Assembly (NCBI GenBank): GCA_045603745.1
Contig: JAZUMQ010000004.1
Coordinates: 1-20,756, forward strand
Length of the DNA: 20,756 nucleotides
Source: RGIG995 sp045603745
Lineage (GTDB): Bacteria > Bacillota > Clostridia > Oscillospirales > UBA644
Direction: 5' to 3'
Every line of letters begins with the position of its first letter. Position 1 is the first letter of the stretch. This document shows, in pieces, positions 1-8,147 of the stretch. A program made the translations under genes and the position numbers. Below the pieces are notes generated by a model. It searched no databases. It was not told where the DNA came from and saw only the letters and a program-made list of their open reading frames with translations.

Positions 1-495
1 AAGGCCGAGCCCGCCATTCAGGTGCTGAACCATCAGGTGGCCAGCGTCACTGACGGCGCAATTTCCGTGAAGATGATGAACCGCTGTATGTCCCTCGGCG
101 GTGCCATCTCCGCAGGTCTCGCCATGCTCCGTGTGCTGACGGGTCTGCCCATCCACTACATCATCATCCCCGGCTATGTGATGGCCTTGATTTTGTCCCG
201 CTTCGTCCCCAAGATCTTCGTAGGTATCGCCTTCGACTCCGGCGGCGTCGCCTCGGGGCCTATGACTTCTACTTTCCTGCTGCCCCTCTCCATCGGCGTG
301 TGCGAGGCCGTGGGCGGCAACATGATGACGGACGCTTTCGGCGTGGTGGCTCTGGTGGCAATGACCCCCTTGATCGCCATTCAGATCATGGGTGTTCAAT
401 ACCGTATTCAACTGAACAAGAAACAGAAACAGATTACACCCGACGATCTCATTCCCGCAGACAGTGACGAAATCGTCGAACTTGAGGAGGAATGA
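1..495 (+). CDS. DUF1538 family membrane protein, C-terminal part (5' end outside window)
   Basis: The reading frame is open from the first base, so the gene begins upstream of the window. The visible 164 residues are strongly hydrophobic, with about four likely membrane segments separated by short glycine-rich loops. The loop FDSGGVASGPMTSTF followed by a hydrophobic LLPLSIG run is the signature I associate with DUF1538 integral membrane proteins. The tail is short, charged and cytoplasmic-looking, ending in a Glu-rich stretch. The stop TGA lies next to a strong AGGAGG that serves the following P-II-like gene, so the two are probably translationally coupled. DUF1538 proteins are presumed transporters of unknown substrate. 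Pairing with a P-II-like protein suggests that the partner gates transport according to nitrogen, carbon or energy state, which is inference. The family call is fairly secure, the function is not known. Confidence 0.8.
   Translation, partial: KAEPAIQVLNHQVASVTDGAISVKMMNRCMSLGGAISAGLAMLRVLTGLPIHYIIIPGYVMALILSRFVPKIFVGIAFDSGGVASGPMTSTFLLPLSIGVCEAVGGNMMTDAFGVVALVAMTPLIAIQIMGVQYRIQLNKKQKQITPDDLIPADSDEIVELEEE
485..490 (+). promoter_or_regulatory. Ribosome binding site deciding the P-II-like start
   Basis: AGGAGG lies inside the last codons of the DUF1538 gene. Its distance rules out the in-frame ATG at 492 and supports initiation at 498 (TTG) or 501 (ATG). Confidence 0.7.
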
Positions 496-500
496 TTTTG

Positions 501-1193
501 ATGACCGAAAAGAAAACGCCGTCGCGAATGTTGTTCCTCATTGCCGCCCCAAATTTTGCGGAAAAAGCCACCGCTTTGCTTTTGGAGAACCATATTCCCA
601 TTCAGTATAAAATCAGCGGAATGGGAACGGCGACCAGCGAAATGATGGATCTTTTGGGACTTGGCACCGCGGAAAAAACCGTGATCGCCAGTATCCTGCC
701 CAAAAGTACCGCAAATCAGACCCTGACCCAATTAAACGATACGTTAGAAGAATTGGAGCGGAAAAATCGAGGTATTGCCTTTACACTCCCCATTTCCGGA
801 TTGAACAAACTGCTGTTGCGCATGATGGGGAATTTGGAAGAACGATCGACCCAACGGTCGGAAGGAAAGGAAGAACCGGTTATGACCGAAAGAAAACACG
901 CGCTGATCACCGCCATCGTCAATCAGGGATACAGTGAAGAAGTCATGAACGCTGCCCGCAGTGCGGGAGCAAGGGGAGGCACGGTGATTCACAGCCGCAG
1001 TATCATGGACGAAAAGACCGTGGCTTCCACGGGCATCGGAATTCAGGAAGAACGGGAAATGATCCTGATCGTTGCAGACGAAGAACATAAACTTCAGATC
1101 ATGCAAGCCATCGGCGAAACCTGTGGGGTTCACAGTGAAGCCAAAGGCGTCGTCCTTTCTTTCCCCATCGACAACGTCATCGGGTTGCGGTAA
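501..1193 (+). CDS. Protein with two P-II-like domains, partner of DUF1538 transporter
   Basis: About 230 residues forming two tandem ferredoxin-like, P-II-type domains. The first covers roughly residues 10-95, the second roughly 130-228. The second contains GARGGTVIHSRS, resembling the beta-strand and loop region of divergent P-II proteins in Clostridia, and ends in FPIDNVIGL. The classical uridylylated T-loop tyrosine motif of GlnB/GlnK is absent, so this is a P-II-like rather than a canonical nitrogen regulator. Start choice: an ATG at 492 is only 1 nt from AGGAGG (485-490), too close to be used. TTG at 498 (7-nt spacing) and ATG at 501 (10-nt spacing) both fit, and I chose 501. It probably binds a small effector and controls the upstream membrane protein. 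It is followed immediately by a bidirectional terminator. Confidence 0.75.
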   Translation: MTEKKTPSRMLFLIAAPNFAEKATALLLENHIPIQYKISGMGTATSEMMDLLGLGTAEKTVIASILPKSTANQTLTQLNDTLEELERKNRGIAFTLPISGLNKLLLRMMGNLEERSTQRSEGKEEPVMTERKHALITAIVNQGYSEEVMNAARSAGARGGTVIHSRSIMDEKTVASTGIGIQEEREMILIVADEEHKLQIMQAIGETCGVHSEAKGVVLSFPIDNVIGLR

Positions 1194-1205
1194 ACGAATA
1201 TGAGA

Positions 1206-1240
1206 AAAGCCTCGAAACCATCGTTTCGAGGCTTTATTGT
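1206..1240. terminator. Bidirectional rho-independent terminator between convergent operons
   Basis: A perfect 13-bp stem (1206-1218 pairs with 1223-1235) closes a 4-nt CATC loop. On the plus strand it is followed by TTTATTGTT. On the minus strand the A-rich left flank reads as TTTTCTC. It lies between the stop of the P-II-like gene (1193) and the stop of aroF (1240), so it can end both convergent transcripts. Confidence 0.9.
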
Positions 1241-2274
1241 TAAATAGAATCCGCAATATCGAAGATCAGTTTTTCGGTCTTTTCCCAGCCGAGACAAGGA
1301 TCGGTAATGGATTGTCCGAAGACGTATTCGCCCTGATCCACTTTTTGGGCGCCGTCCACCAGATAACTTTCGATCATTAAACCCTTGACCAATTTCCGAA
1401 TGTCACTGTTCTGACGGCAGGAATGAACGATGTCCTTGGCGATACGGACCTGTTCCAAGTGCATTTTCGCGGAGTTGGAGTGGTTCGTGTCCACGATAAC
1501 GCCGGGATTGGCAAGTCCGGATTTTTCGTAGGTCTCGTGCAATCTGCGAAGGTCTTCGTAATGGTAATTGGCGATGGCTCTGCCCCCCATATCCACGTAT
1601 CCACGGAGAATGGCGTGGGTCAAGGGATTGCCCTGGCTTTTCACTTCCCAGCCCCGGTAAATAAAGGTGTGGGAATGCTGACCGGCGGTGATGGAATTCA
1701 TCATAATGGAAAGGTCTCCCCCGGTGGGGTTTTTCATACCGACGGGAATGTCCAATCCGCTGGCGGTAAGGCGGTGTTGCTGATTTTCCACCGACCGCGC
1801 CCCTACGGCAACATAGGAAAGAAGATCGGACAAATACCGGTGATTGTCGGGATAGAGCATTTCATCAGCGCAGGAAAAACCGTAATCTTTCAAAGCGCAC
1901 ATATGTATATCACGAATGGCAACGATGCCTTTCAGCATATCCGCGTCCACGGTGGGATCGGGTTGATGAAGCATTCCTTTATATCCGTCGCCGGTGGTTC
2001 TGGGTTTGTTGGTATAGATCCGGGGAATGATAATGATCTTATCTTTCACCTGATCTTCCACTTTGCGCAGACGGGAAATGTATTCCAACACCGGCTCTTT
2101 CTGATCGGCGGAACAGGGGCCGATGACCAAAACAAATTTATCGCTCTTTCCGGTGAAAACGTCGGCGATTTCCCGGTCTCTGGCAGATTTGACCTGAGAC
2201 ATTTCATCGGTCAGAGGGTACTGTTTTTTGATTTCCTGAGGAATGGGGAGTTTGCGTAAAAAATCCATATTCAT
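1240..2274 (-). CDS. aroF: 3-deoxy-7-phosphoheptulonate (DAHP) synthase, AroFGH type
   Basis: It catalyses the first step of the shikimate pathway, condensing phosphoenolpyruvate with erythrose-4-phosphate. The 344-residue length matches the type I-alpha (AroF/G/H) family. Visible family motifs are GPCSAD (residues 52-57), KPRTT (90-94), a conserved MKNPTGGD block, and IVDTNHSNS near residue 270. In this family an N-terminal extension of about 40 residues helps form the allosteric site for aromatic amino acids. One is present here, but which amino acid inhibits it cannot be read from sequence. AAAGGAGA lies 9 nt before the ATG. The gene is last in the aromatic operon, 15 nt after tyrA, and ends at the shared terminator. 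Oddly, the committed enzyme is encoded farthest from the promoter. Symbol choice among aroF/G/H is conventional only. Confidence 0.93.
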   Translation of the reverse strand: MNMDFLRKLPIPQEIKKQYPLTDEMSQVKSARDREIADVFTGKSDKFVLVIGPCSADQKEPVLEYISRLRKVEDQVKDKIIIIPRIYTNKPRTTGDGYKGMLHQPDPTVDADMLKGIVAIRDIHMCALKDYGFSCADEMLYPDNHRYLSDLLSYVAVGARSVENQQHRLTASGLDIPVGMKNPTGGDLSIMMNSITAGQHSHTFIYRGWEVKSQGNPLTHAILRGYVDMGGRAIANYHYEDLRRLHETYEKSGLANPGVIVDTNHSNSAKMHLEQVRIAKDIVHSCRQNSDIRKLVKGLMIESYLVDGAQKVDQGEYVFGQSITDPCLGWEKTEKLIFDIADSI

Positions 2275-2289
2275 AAGAAAGGGTCTCCT

Positions 2290-3153
2290 TTACTTTTTAT
2301 CAAATTCAGCACGGCGTTTCGTGGAAAGACGCATCATTTCCCGCAGTCCTTCCCGATCATCGGAAGAAAGATAATCTCGCATTTTATCCATCTGTTCGGT
2401 GAAGGCGTCCATCTGTTTGAGCAACGCCTCTTTGTTCAGCAGGAACAGTTCGCTCCACATTTCGTCGTTGATCCGGGCAATGCGGGTCAGATCCCGGAAC
2501 GAGTCTCCGGTATATTGCACCAACCGATCGTCGTCACTGGCACACATCAACGATACGGCAACGCAATGGGTCAACTGGGACAAAAAGGCGATCATTTCAT
2601 CGTGTTCCTTGGGAGAAAGCCGGGAAATGCGGGCAAATCCCAGTTCCGCCCCCAGATCTTCGCAGAGACGAAGGGCTTCTTCGGTATTTTCGGGGGTAGG
2701 AACGACGATATAGTTTGCGCCGTTAAAAATGGTCTCGTCGGCATTTTCAATGCCCCCTACCTCTTTCCCTGCCATGGGGTGAACCGAAACGAATTCCACC
2801 CCCTTCGGCAACGCCTTGACAACGGGATCAATAATGCAGGATTTGACCCCGGTCACGTCGGTGACCACCGTCCCGGGTTGGATCAAATGGCCGTGTTCTT
2901 CCACCCATTTCACCAAAACGGTGGGGTACAGAGCAAAAACGATCATTTCTGCCCGGGCGATCAATTCTTCGTCGATCTCCGCCGAGCCTTCGTCGATCAT
3001 TCCGTGTTCCAAAGCGTAATCCACCGTTTCCTGCCGGCGAGCAAAACCGTAAATACACCGGAATCCTTTTTTCTTCAATGCCAAGGCGTAACTGCCCCCA
3101 AGCAACCCCAGCCCCACGATCAAAATCCGGGTATCGCGATGTAAATGCATCAT
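2290..3153 (-). CDS. tyrA: Prephenate dehydrogenase
   Basis: It oxidatively decarboxylates prephenate to 4-hydroxyphenylpyruvate in the tyrosine branch. The 287 residues open with a Rossmann dinucleotide loop GLGLLGGS (14-21). HPMAGKE in the middle is the conserved prephenate-binding segment. The C-terminal half is the helical dimerisation domain. The short length means there is no C-terminal ACT domain as in Bacillus TyrA, so feedback control through that module is absent. The residues after the second strand (FARRQET) include arginines where NAD-specific enzymes tend to carry an acidic residue, which hints at NADP use (inference). The start overlaps the aroA stop by 4 nt (ATGA), so translation is coupled. 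Confidence 0.92.
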   Translation of the reverse strand: MMHLHRDTRILIVGLGLLGGSYALALKKKGFRCIYGFARRQETVDYALEHGMIDEGSAEIDEELIARAEMIVFALYPTVLVKWVEEHGHLIQPGTVVTDVTGVKSCIIDPVVKALPKGVEFVSVHPMAGKEVGGIENADETIFNGANYIVVPTPENTEEALRLCEDLGAELGFARISRLSPKEHDEMIAFLSQLTHCVAVSLMCASDDDRLVQYTGDSFRDLTRIARINDEMWSELFLLNKEALLKQMDAFTEQMDKMRDYLSSDDREGLREMMRLSTKRRAEFDKK

Positions 3154-4349
3154 ACTTCTTCCAACCTAACCTTTAATTTTTTCAATACTTCAAAGAAGTC
3201 GGGATAACTTTTCCGAACCGCTTCGGCTCCTTCGATGATTCCACCGTATTGTGTGGCAAGCACCGCCATAGACATCACCACCCGATGGTCGTTGTGTCCG
3301 TTCAAGGGGTATTTCGGGGGAAATAAGGGGGATTCCTTTACTTCGATGAAATTCTCACCCAATTGAATCTCTGCTCCGAATTTCGCCAATTCTTCCGCCA
3401 TGACCGCCCCTCGGTCACTTTCTTTGATCTTCAGCCGCTGCGTATCGGTCAACCGACAGCCGTGGTGCATCGCCGCCACGGTCATGAGAATGGGGGCAAG
3501 ATCGGGGCAATCCCGAAGGGAGATCTCGCAATATCCTTGAGAAAGGCGAGAAAATAACGACTCCCAAACTCGGTCTCCCTGCAAAGTATTTTCGTTGCGC
3601 CCCAAAATCGAAACCGAGCCTCCGGTCAAAGACAACGCGCCCAAAAACGCCGCGTTGGATTCGTCTCCCTCCACCGTCACGCGACAGGGCTGATAGGACT
3701 GATTTCCCGGAAGGACAAAGGTTCTCTCGTCAGGTCGTTTGACACAAATTCCGAACTGCTTCAAGGCGGACAGGGTCAAAAGCAGATAAGAAGCGCTTTC
3801 CAAGGGTGTGGTAGAGACAATCCGGCTCTCTCCCGCAAGCAGAGGCAACGCAAAGAGCAATCCGGTCAAAAACTGACTGCTGACGTTCCCGGCAACGGAA
3901 AATTCTCCCGGTTGCAACCGCCCGGACAAGGAAACCGAACCGGGGGTGCGAGTCAGCGAAATATCCCGCTGAGAAAAGAGATCCTCATAGACCGACAACG
4001 GGCGTTCCATCAGTCGATCGCTCCCGGTCAGCGTGCCCTCTCCGGACAAAAGACAAAGGGGCAGAAAGAACCGCAAGGTACTTCCGCTTTCCCGACAAGG
4101 TAATATATCTTGCACCTTGGGATTGGGGCAACCGACGACGGTGACGGTACTTCCCTTCACTTGCACCGATGCACCTAAAGATCTCAGACAATCCAGCGTC
4201 GCCAAAATATCTTCGGAAAACGCCACGTTTTCCACGACGCTCTCCCCGTTTGCCAATCCGGCGCAGATCAAAAGCCGATGCGCCATGCTTTTGGAGGGAG
4301 GGGCTTGTACCGTTCCCCGGGCGGGAGACGGCGTGATTTTGATGTTCAT
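3150..4349 (-). CDS. aroA: 3-phosphoshikimate 1-carboxyvinyltransferase (EPSP synthase)
   Basis: It transfers the enolpyruvyl group from PEP to shikimate-3-phosphate. The 399 residues carry the N-terminal PPSKSMAHR substrate-binding motif (about 17-25), CRESGSTLRF where other enzymes have the GN-A/S-GT-x-R loop, SSQFLTG for shikimate-3-phosphate binding, and KESDR near residue 322. The ESGSTLRF variant differs from the E. coli-type GNAGTAMR loop. That loop influences glyphosate sensitivity, but sensitivity is not predictable from this alone. Both ends overlap neighbours by 4 nt (aroQ upstream, tyrA downstream). The length is slightly short for the family (about 425 aa) without obvious truncation. 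Confidence 0.95.
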   Translation of the reverse strand: MNIKITPSPARGTVQAPPSKSMAHRLLICAGLANGESVVENVAFSEDILATLDCLRSLGASVQVKGSTVTVVGCPNPKVQDILPCRESGSTLRFFLPLCLLSGEGTLTGSDRLMERPLSVYEDLFSQRDISLTRTPGSVSLSGRLQPGEFSVAGNVSSQFLTGLLFALPLLAGESRIVSTTPLESASYLLLTLSALKQFGICVKRPDERTFVLPGNQSYQPCRVTVEGDESNAAFLGALSLTGGSVSILGRNENTLQGDRVWESLFSRLSQGYCEISLRDCPDLAPILMTVAAMHHGCRLTDTQRLKIKESDRGAVMAEELAKFGAEIQLGENFIEVKESPLFPPKYPLNGHNDHRVVMSMAVLATQYGGIIEGAEAVRKSYPDFFEVLKKLKVRLEEV

Positions 4350-4783
4350 GCCTTCGCTCCCCGATCCAATAACAGGTCAATGGCTTCCAAATACCCGTCG
4401 GTTCCGTGTCCGATCACCGAAGCGATACAGGCGGCGCGGATATAACTGATCTGCCGAAAATCTTCCCGCTGGTCCACCTTGGAAATATGGACTTCCACCG
4501 TAGGAATCCCAACGGCTTTCAAGGCGTCCAACAGGGCAATGCTGGTGTGGGTATACGCACCGGGATTAAAGACGATTCCGTCCACCGTTCCGTAGGATTC
4601 TTGAATTTTATCCACCAAGAATCCCTCGTGGTTGGACTGATAAAAAGAAACTTCCACGCCTTTGGCATCGCAATGTTTCTGAATTTTTTCCAAAAGCGCG
4701 GCATAGTTTTCCGTGCCGTAAATTCCCGGCTCCCGAAGTCCCAAAAGATTCAGGTTCGGCCCGTTCAATACCAAAAGTTTCAT
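4346..4783 (-). CDS. aroQ: 3-dehydroquinate dehydratase, type II
   Basis: It dehydrates 3-dehydroquinate to 3-dehydroshikimate. The 145 residues are typical for the small dodecameric type II enzyme. The N-terminal LNGPNLNLLGLREPGIYG carries the conserved Asn and the catalytic Tyr (Tyr22). NPGAYTHTSIALLDAL and EVHISK (substrate-anchoring loop) are also conserved, and the C-terminal GHGTDGYLEAI contains the usual glycine-rich turn. It overlaps the aroE-aroK stop and the aroA start by 4 nt each, placing it mid-operon between the enzymes that supply and use its reaction line. Confidence 0.95.
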   Translation of the reverse strand: MKLLVLNGPNLNLLGLREPGIYGTENYAALLEKIQKHCDAKGVEVSFYQSNHEGFLVDKIQESYGTVDGIVFNPGAYTHTSIALLDALKAVGIPTVEVHISKVDQREDFRQISYIRAACIASVIGHGTDGYLEAIDLLLDRGAKA

Positions 4784-6045
4784 GCAAAAAAATCCTTTCG
4801 GATAAATTCTAACGTGTGTTCTATGTTTTCGTCGACCTGCACCCGAACGTTACAGGTGGCACGGTAACGGTCGTACCGTTCTTCGTACCGCTTGAGAATC
4901 GCCTCGACGGTAGATGCCAAGGGACGGTCGGAGGTGGGCAGTAACGATTCCAACGCCCGATCGAGGAAATAAATTTTTCCGGTGCGTTTCAATACCCGAA
5001 TATTTTCATCGCGCAAAATTGCTCCTCCACCGGTGGCGATGATGGCTCCGGTATTGCCGTTGGCAACTTCCCGCAAAACTTGGGATTCCAGATCTCGGAA
5101 TCCTGCTTCGCCTGCCTCGGCAAAGATCTGGGAGATCTCTTTTCCCGCCTTTTTCACAATAACTTCGTCGGTATCGATAAAAGGACGGTTCAATGCCTTT
5201 GCCAATTTTTTCCCTACGGTGGATTTTCCGCTGCCGGGCATTCCGGTCAAGACGATGTTTTCTTTTTGTGCGGAGATTTCTTTGTAAATGGATTGCGTCT
5301 CTTCATCCATACCGTCAAAATCTTTTTCTTGAAAGATGCGGCAGGCTTTTACCGCCTGAGCTACCAGCATATAAAGACCGCCCTCCGCCGGCAAACCCCG
5401 GTCTTTGGCGTCCATCACCAAATTGGTGCGAATCGGATTGTAGACCACGTCCACAACGCCGCAAAGGTTGGGGAATTTGGAGAGGTCGATGGGGGTCGAC
5501 GCCCGATCGGGAGTACCGTCGGCGTAGGGGTACATTCCGCAAGGGGTGGTGTTGATGATCACTTCGGCGTCGGAATGTTTTTCATAGGCTTCGTCAAAAG
5601 TTACGTCGGGCTGATCCACCGGTCGGCCGGCAACGATGACCGCCAACGCCTTTTGCCCTTTTGCTACCGCTTGCGCCGTGTGTGACGTACCGCCGGTTCC
5701 CAAAATCAACACTTTTTTATCGGTCAAGGAAATTCCGATCCGACGGATTAAGGCTTCCATGCCGTAAAAGTCGGTGTTGTAGCCGTATAATTCTCCGTCT
5801 CGGTTGACCACCGTATTCACTGCCCCGATGGATTTTGCACTTTCGTCCACAAAGGTCAAGAAAGGAATCACCGTTTGTTTGTAAGGAATGGTGACGTTGA
5901 TGGCTTTAAAATCCTTTGCCTTCATAAATTCCGGAACCTGCCCGGGGGTCAGTTCCGTCAACTGATAATCGTAATCGGCGCATCTGCCGTGAATCTCTTT
6001 GGAAAAACTATGGGGCAAATGCTCCCCGATCAATCCGTATTCCAT
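4780..6045 (-). CDS. Bifunctional shikimate dehydrogenase / shikimate kinase fusion
   Basis: A fusion of two consecutive pathway steps. Residues 1 to about 255 are AroE-like: HSFSK (12-16) for shikimate binding, NVTIPYK with catalytic Lys56, NTDFYG with Asp92, and the NADP loop GTGGTSHTA (116-124). Residues about 263-421 are shikimate kinase (AroK/AroL): Walker A GMPGSGKST (268-276), DTDE (291-294), FRDLE (316-320) with the shikimate-contacting Arg, GGGA (339-342), and the lid segment DRPL (373-376). A short linker around 240-262 joins them, and no internal stop or start with a strong ribosome site is evident, so one polypeptide is expected. It converts dehydroshikimate through shikimate to shikimate-3-phosphate. 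The gap to aroC upstream is 1 nt, and aroQ overlaps downstream. Confidence 0.93.
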   Translation of the reverse strand: MEYGLIGEHLPHSFSKEIHGRCADYDYQLTELTPGQVPEFMKAKDFKAINVTIPYKQTVIPFLTFVDESAKSIGAVNTVVNRDGELYGYNTDFYGMEALIRRIGISLTDKKVLILGTGGTSHTAQAVAKGQKALAVIVAGRPVDQPDVTFDEAYEKHSDAEVIINTTPCGMYPYADGTPDRASTPIDLSKFPNLCGVVDVVYNPIRTNLVMDAKDRGLPAEGGLYMLVAQAVKACRIFQEKDFDGMDEETQSIYKEISAQKENIVLTGMPGSGKSTVGKKLAKALNRPFIDTDEVIVKKAGKEISQIFAEAGEAGFRDLESQVLREVANGNTGAIIATGGGAILRDENIRVLKRTGKIYFLDRALESLLPTSDRPLASTVEAILKRYEERYDRYRATCNVRVQVDENIEHTLEFIRKDFFA

Positions 6046-6046
6046 A

Positions 6047-7141
6047 TTATTCTCCTACACTTAACCAATCGGTGCCATAACGCAGGGCAAGAAGATCACA
6101 AAGCCCCAAGGCGGTGATGCTGTCGACGACCACTCTTGCCCGATGGGCAATACAGGGATCGTGCCGTCCCGAAAGGGTAAAATCAATATTTTCGCCCTGA
6201 ACGAAATCCACAGTGGATTGTTCCCGGAAAATGGAGGGAGTGGGCTTGATAACACAACGAAACGACAGGGGCATACCGTTGGTGATTCCGCCGTTGATCC
6301 CGCCGTTGGAATTTTTGGAAGTGATAATTTTCCCTCCGTCCATGCGGAAGGGATCGTTAGCAACGCTCCCTCGCAGATCCGCAAAGGCAAACCCGTCGCC
6401 GAATTCCACACCTTTTACGGCGGGAATGGAAAAGAGAAGATGGGAAAGAACCCCTTCCACCGTATCAAACCAAGGTTCGCCCACGCCGGCAGGCAGTCCC
6501 AAAACGGCGGTCTGTAAAATTCCACCCACGCTGTCCTTTTCTTCCCGGGCAGTGCGAATGGCGGATTTTATGGCTTCTTCCGCCACCGGATCCAAAACCG
6601 GGAACGGCTTTTGAGACAAGGTCTCCAAATCTTCTTTCCAATTGCAAAATGCACGATCATCAATGCCAGCACATCGGGAAAGGTGAGTTCCGATCAAAAT
6701 GCCCTTTTTCTTCAGCGCCGAAAGGGCGATAGCACCCCCGGCAACCAGCGCCGCCGTGATACGTCCACTGAAATGGCCGCCTCCCCGAGGATCTTCAAAG
6801 GAATGGTATTTGGCATACGCCGTATAGTCGGCGTGTCCGGGGCGGGCTTTCCCGTAAAAGGCGTAATCGTCGCTATATTGGGTGGTATTGGGGATTCGGA
6901 TACAAAGAGGCGTTCCGGTGGTTTTTCCCCGATAAACGCCGCTTTCGATGACGAAGGGATCCGGTTCCTGCCGCCCGGTGGACAGATCGTCCGAAGGACG
7001 GCGCAGGGTCAATTGATGGGCGATGAATTCTTCGTCCACCTCAATCCCCGGAGCGATTCCGTCCAAGATAATCCCTACGGAAGGGCCGTGGCTTTCTCCG
7101 TACAAAGTGACGGAAACGGAAGAACCAAAGGTATTTTTCAT
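6047..7141 (-). CDS. aroC: Chorismate synthase
   Basis: It performs the FMNH2-dependent 1,4-elimination of phosphate from EPSP to give chorismate, the last common step. The 364 residues match the family length. Signatures include YGESHGPSVG (14-23), a conserved RRPSDDLSTGRQEPD block, RPGHADYTAYAKY, and EDPRGGGHFSGRITA with the conserved arginines and FMN-contacting residues. The C-terminal GRHDPCIAHRARVVVDS matches the third family signature. AAGGAGG lies 9 nt before the ATG, inside the end of aroB. One nucleotide separates it from each neighbour. Confidence 0.96.
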   Translation of the reverse strand: MKNTFGSSVSVTLYGESHGPSVGIILDGIAPGIEVDEEFIAHQLTLRRPSDDLSTGRQEPDPFVIESGVYRGKTTGTPLCIRIPNTTQYSDDYAFYGKARPGHADYTAYAKYHSFEDPRGGGHFSGRITAALVAGGAIALSALKKKGILIGTHLSRCAGIDDRAFCNWKEDLETLSQKPFPVLDPVAEEAIKSAIRTAREEKDSVGGILQTAVLGLPAGVGEPWFDTVEGVLSHLLFSIPAVKGVEFGDGFAFADLRGSVANDPFRMDGGKIITSKNSNGGINGGITNGMPLSFRCVIKPTPSIFREQSTVDFVQGENIDFTLSGRHDPCIAHRARVVVDSITALGLCDLLALRYGTDWLSVGE

Positions 7142-7142
7142 A

Positions 7143-8147
7143 TCAAAGAACCTCCTTCATCTCGTTTGCCAAAACTTCAAAGGGGAGCTTGCGGAATTCA
7201 AAGGTGCCGATCTCGTGGCAAAGAACCACGGTAATCTCTCCCCCGGCACATTTTTTATCGTGTGCCATGGCGGAAATGATTTGCTGAGAATCGCCACGGT
7301 ACGACGTGGGCAAATGCAAGGAATCGAGCACGGACAACAACCGCTTGCGAATGGGTTCGTCTACCATGGGCAACATTCCCAACGCCACACATTCTCCGTG
7401 GAGCAAGGAATATCCGCTGACCGTTTCCACCGCGTGTCCTACGGTATGTCCGAAATTCAGCACCCGACGAAGGCCTCCCTCGGTCTCGTCCTGCTCTACC
7501 ACGGCGGCTTTTGCCGCAAGGGAACGGTAGATGACTTGTTCCACCTGATCGTAAGCCTTGCCCGATTCAAACAATTCAAACAATTCTTTGTCTCCGATCA
7601 ACGCCATTTTCACTGCTTCCGCCATTCCGGAAGCAACCTGGCGGGGATCCAAGGTGGTCAAAACGTCGGGATCGACCAACACTTTTTTCGGCTGATGAAA
7701 AGCGCCGACGATGTTTTTATATCCTTTGTAGTCTACTGCCACTTTGCCCCCCACCGACGAATCGATCTGAGACAACAGCGTAGTGGGGATATTATAAAAA
7801 TCAATGCCCCGAAGGTATGCCGCCGCCGCAAAACCACTCATATCCCCGGCAACGCCGCCGCCCACGGCAACGACGCAATCTCCCCGGGTAAAATTGGCTT
7901 CAACCAATTGATCCAAAAGTATCAGCCAGGTCTGTATGTTTTTACTTTTTTCTCCCTGTTCAAAGGTGACTATGACCGGATCTTTGCATTGCGCCGCCAC
8001 AATCTTAGCGTATCGTTCGGGCACACCCGAATCGGTAACCACCAAAACCTTGCGGTTCAGATTCAGCAATTCTCCGGCACGAAAAAGACAACCACGCTCG
8101 ATGACCACGTCGTAGGTTCTCTCCCCGAGATGCACGGTAAGAGTCAT
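7143..8147 (-). CDS. aroB: 3-dehydroquinate synthase
   Basis: It cyclises DAHP to 3-dehydroquinate using NAD and a divalent metal. The 334 residues contain the NAD-binding VAVGGGVAGDMSGFAA, the PTTLLSQIDSSVGGK block with active-site residues, and the metal-binding positions FGHTVGHAVE and HGECVALGM. It begins with an ATG overlapping the pheA stop by 4 nt, preceded by AAGGAGG. It is slightly shorter than E. coli AroB (about 360 aa) because of trimmed ends, with all catalytic blocks present. Confidence 0.95.
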   Translation of the reverse strand: MTLTVHLGERTYDVVIERGCLFRAGELLNLNRKVLVVTDSGVPERYAKIVAAQCKDPVIVTFEQGEKSKNIQTWLILLDQLVEANFTRGDCVVAVGGGVAGDMSGFAAAAYLRGIDFYNIPTTLLSQIDSSVGGKVAVDYKGYKNIVGAFHQPKKVLVDPDVLTTLDPRQVASGMAEAVKMALIGDKELFELFESGKAYDQVEQVIYRSLAAKAAVVEQDETEGGLRRVLNFGHTVGHAVETVSGYSLLHGECVALGMLPMVDEPIRKRLLSVLDSLHLPTSYRGDSQQIISAMAHDKKCAGGEITVVLCHEIGTFEFRKLPFEVLANEMKEVL

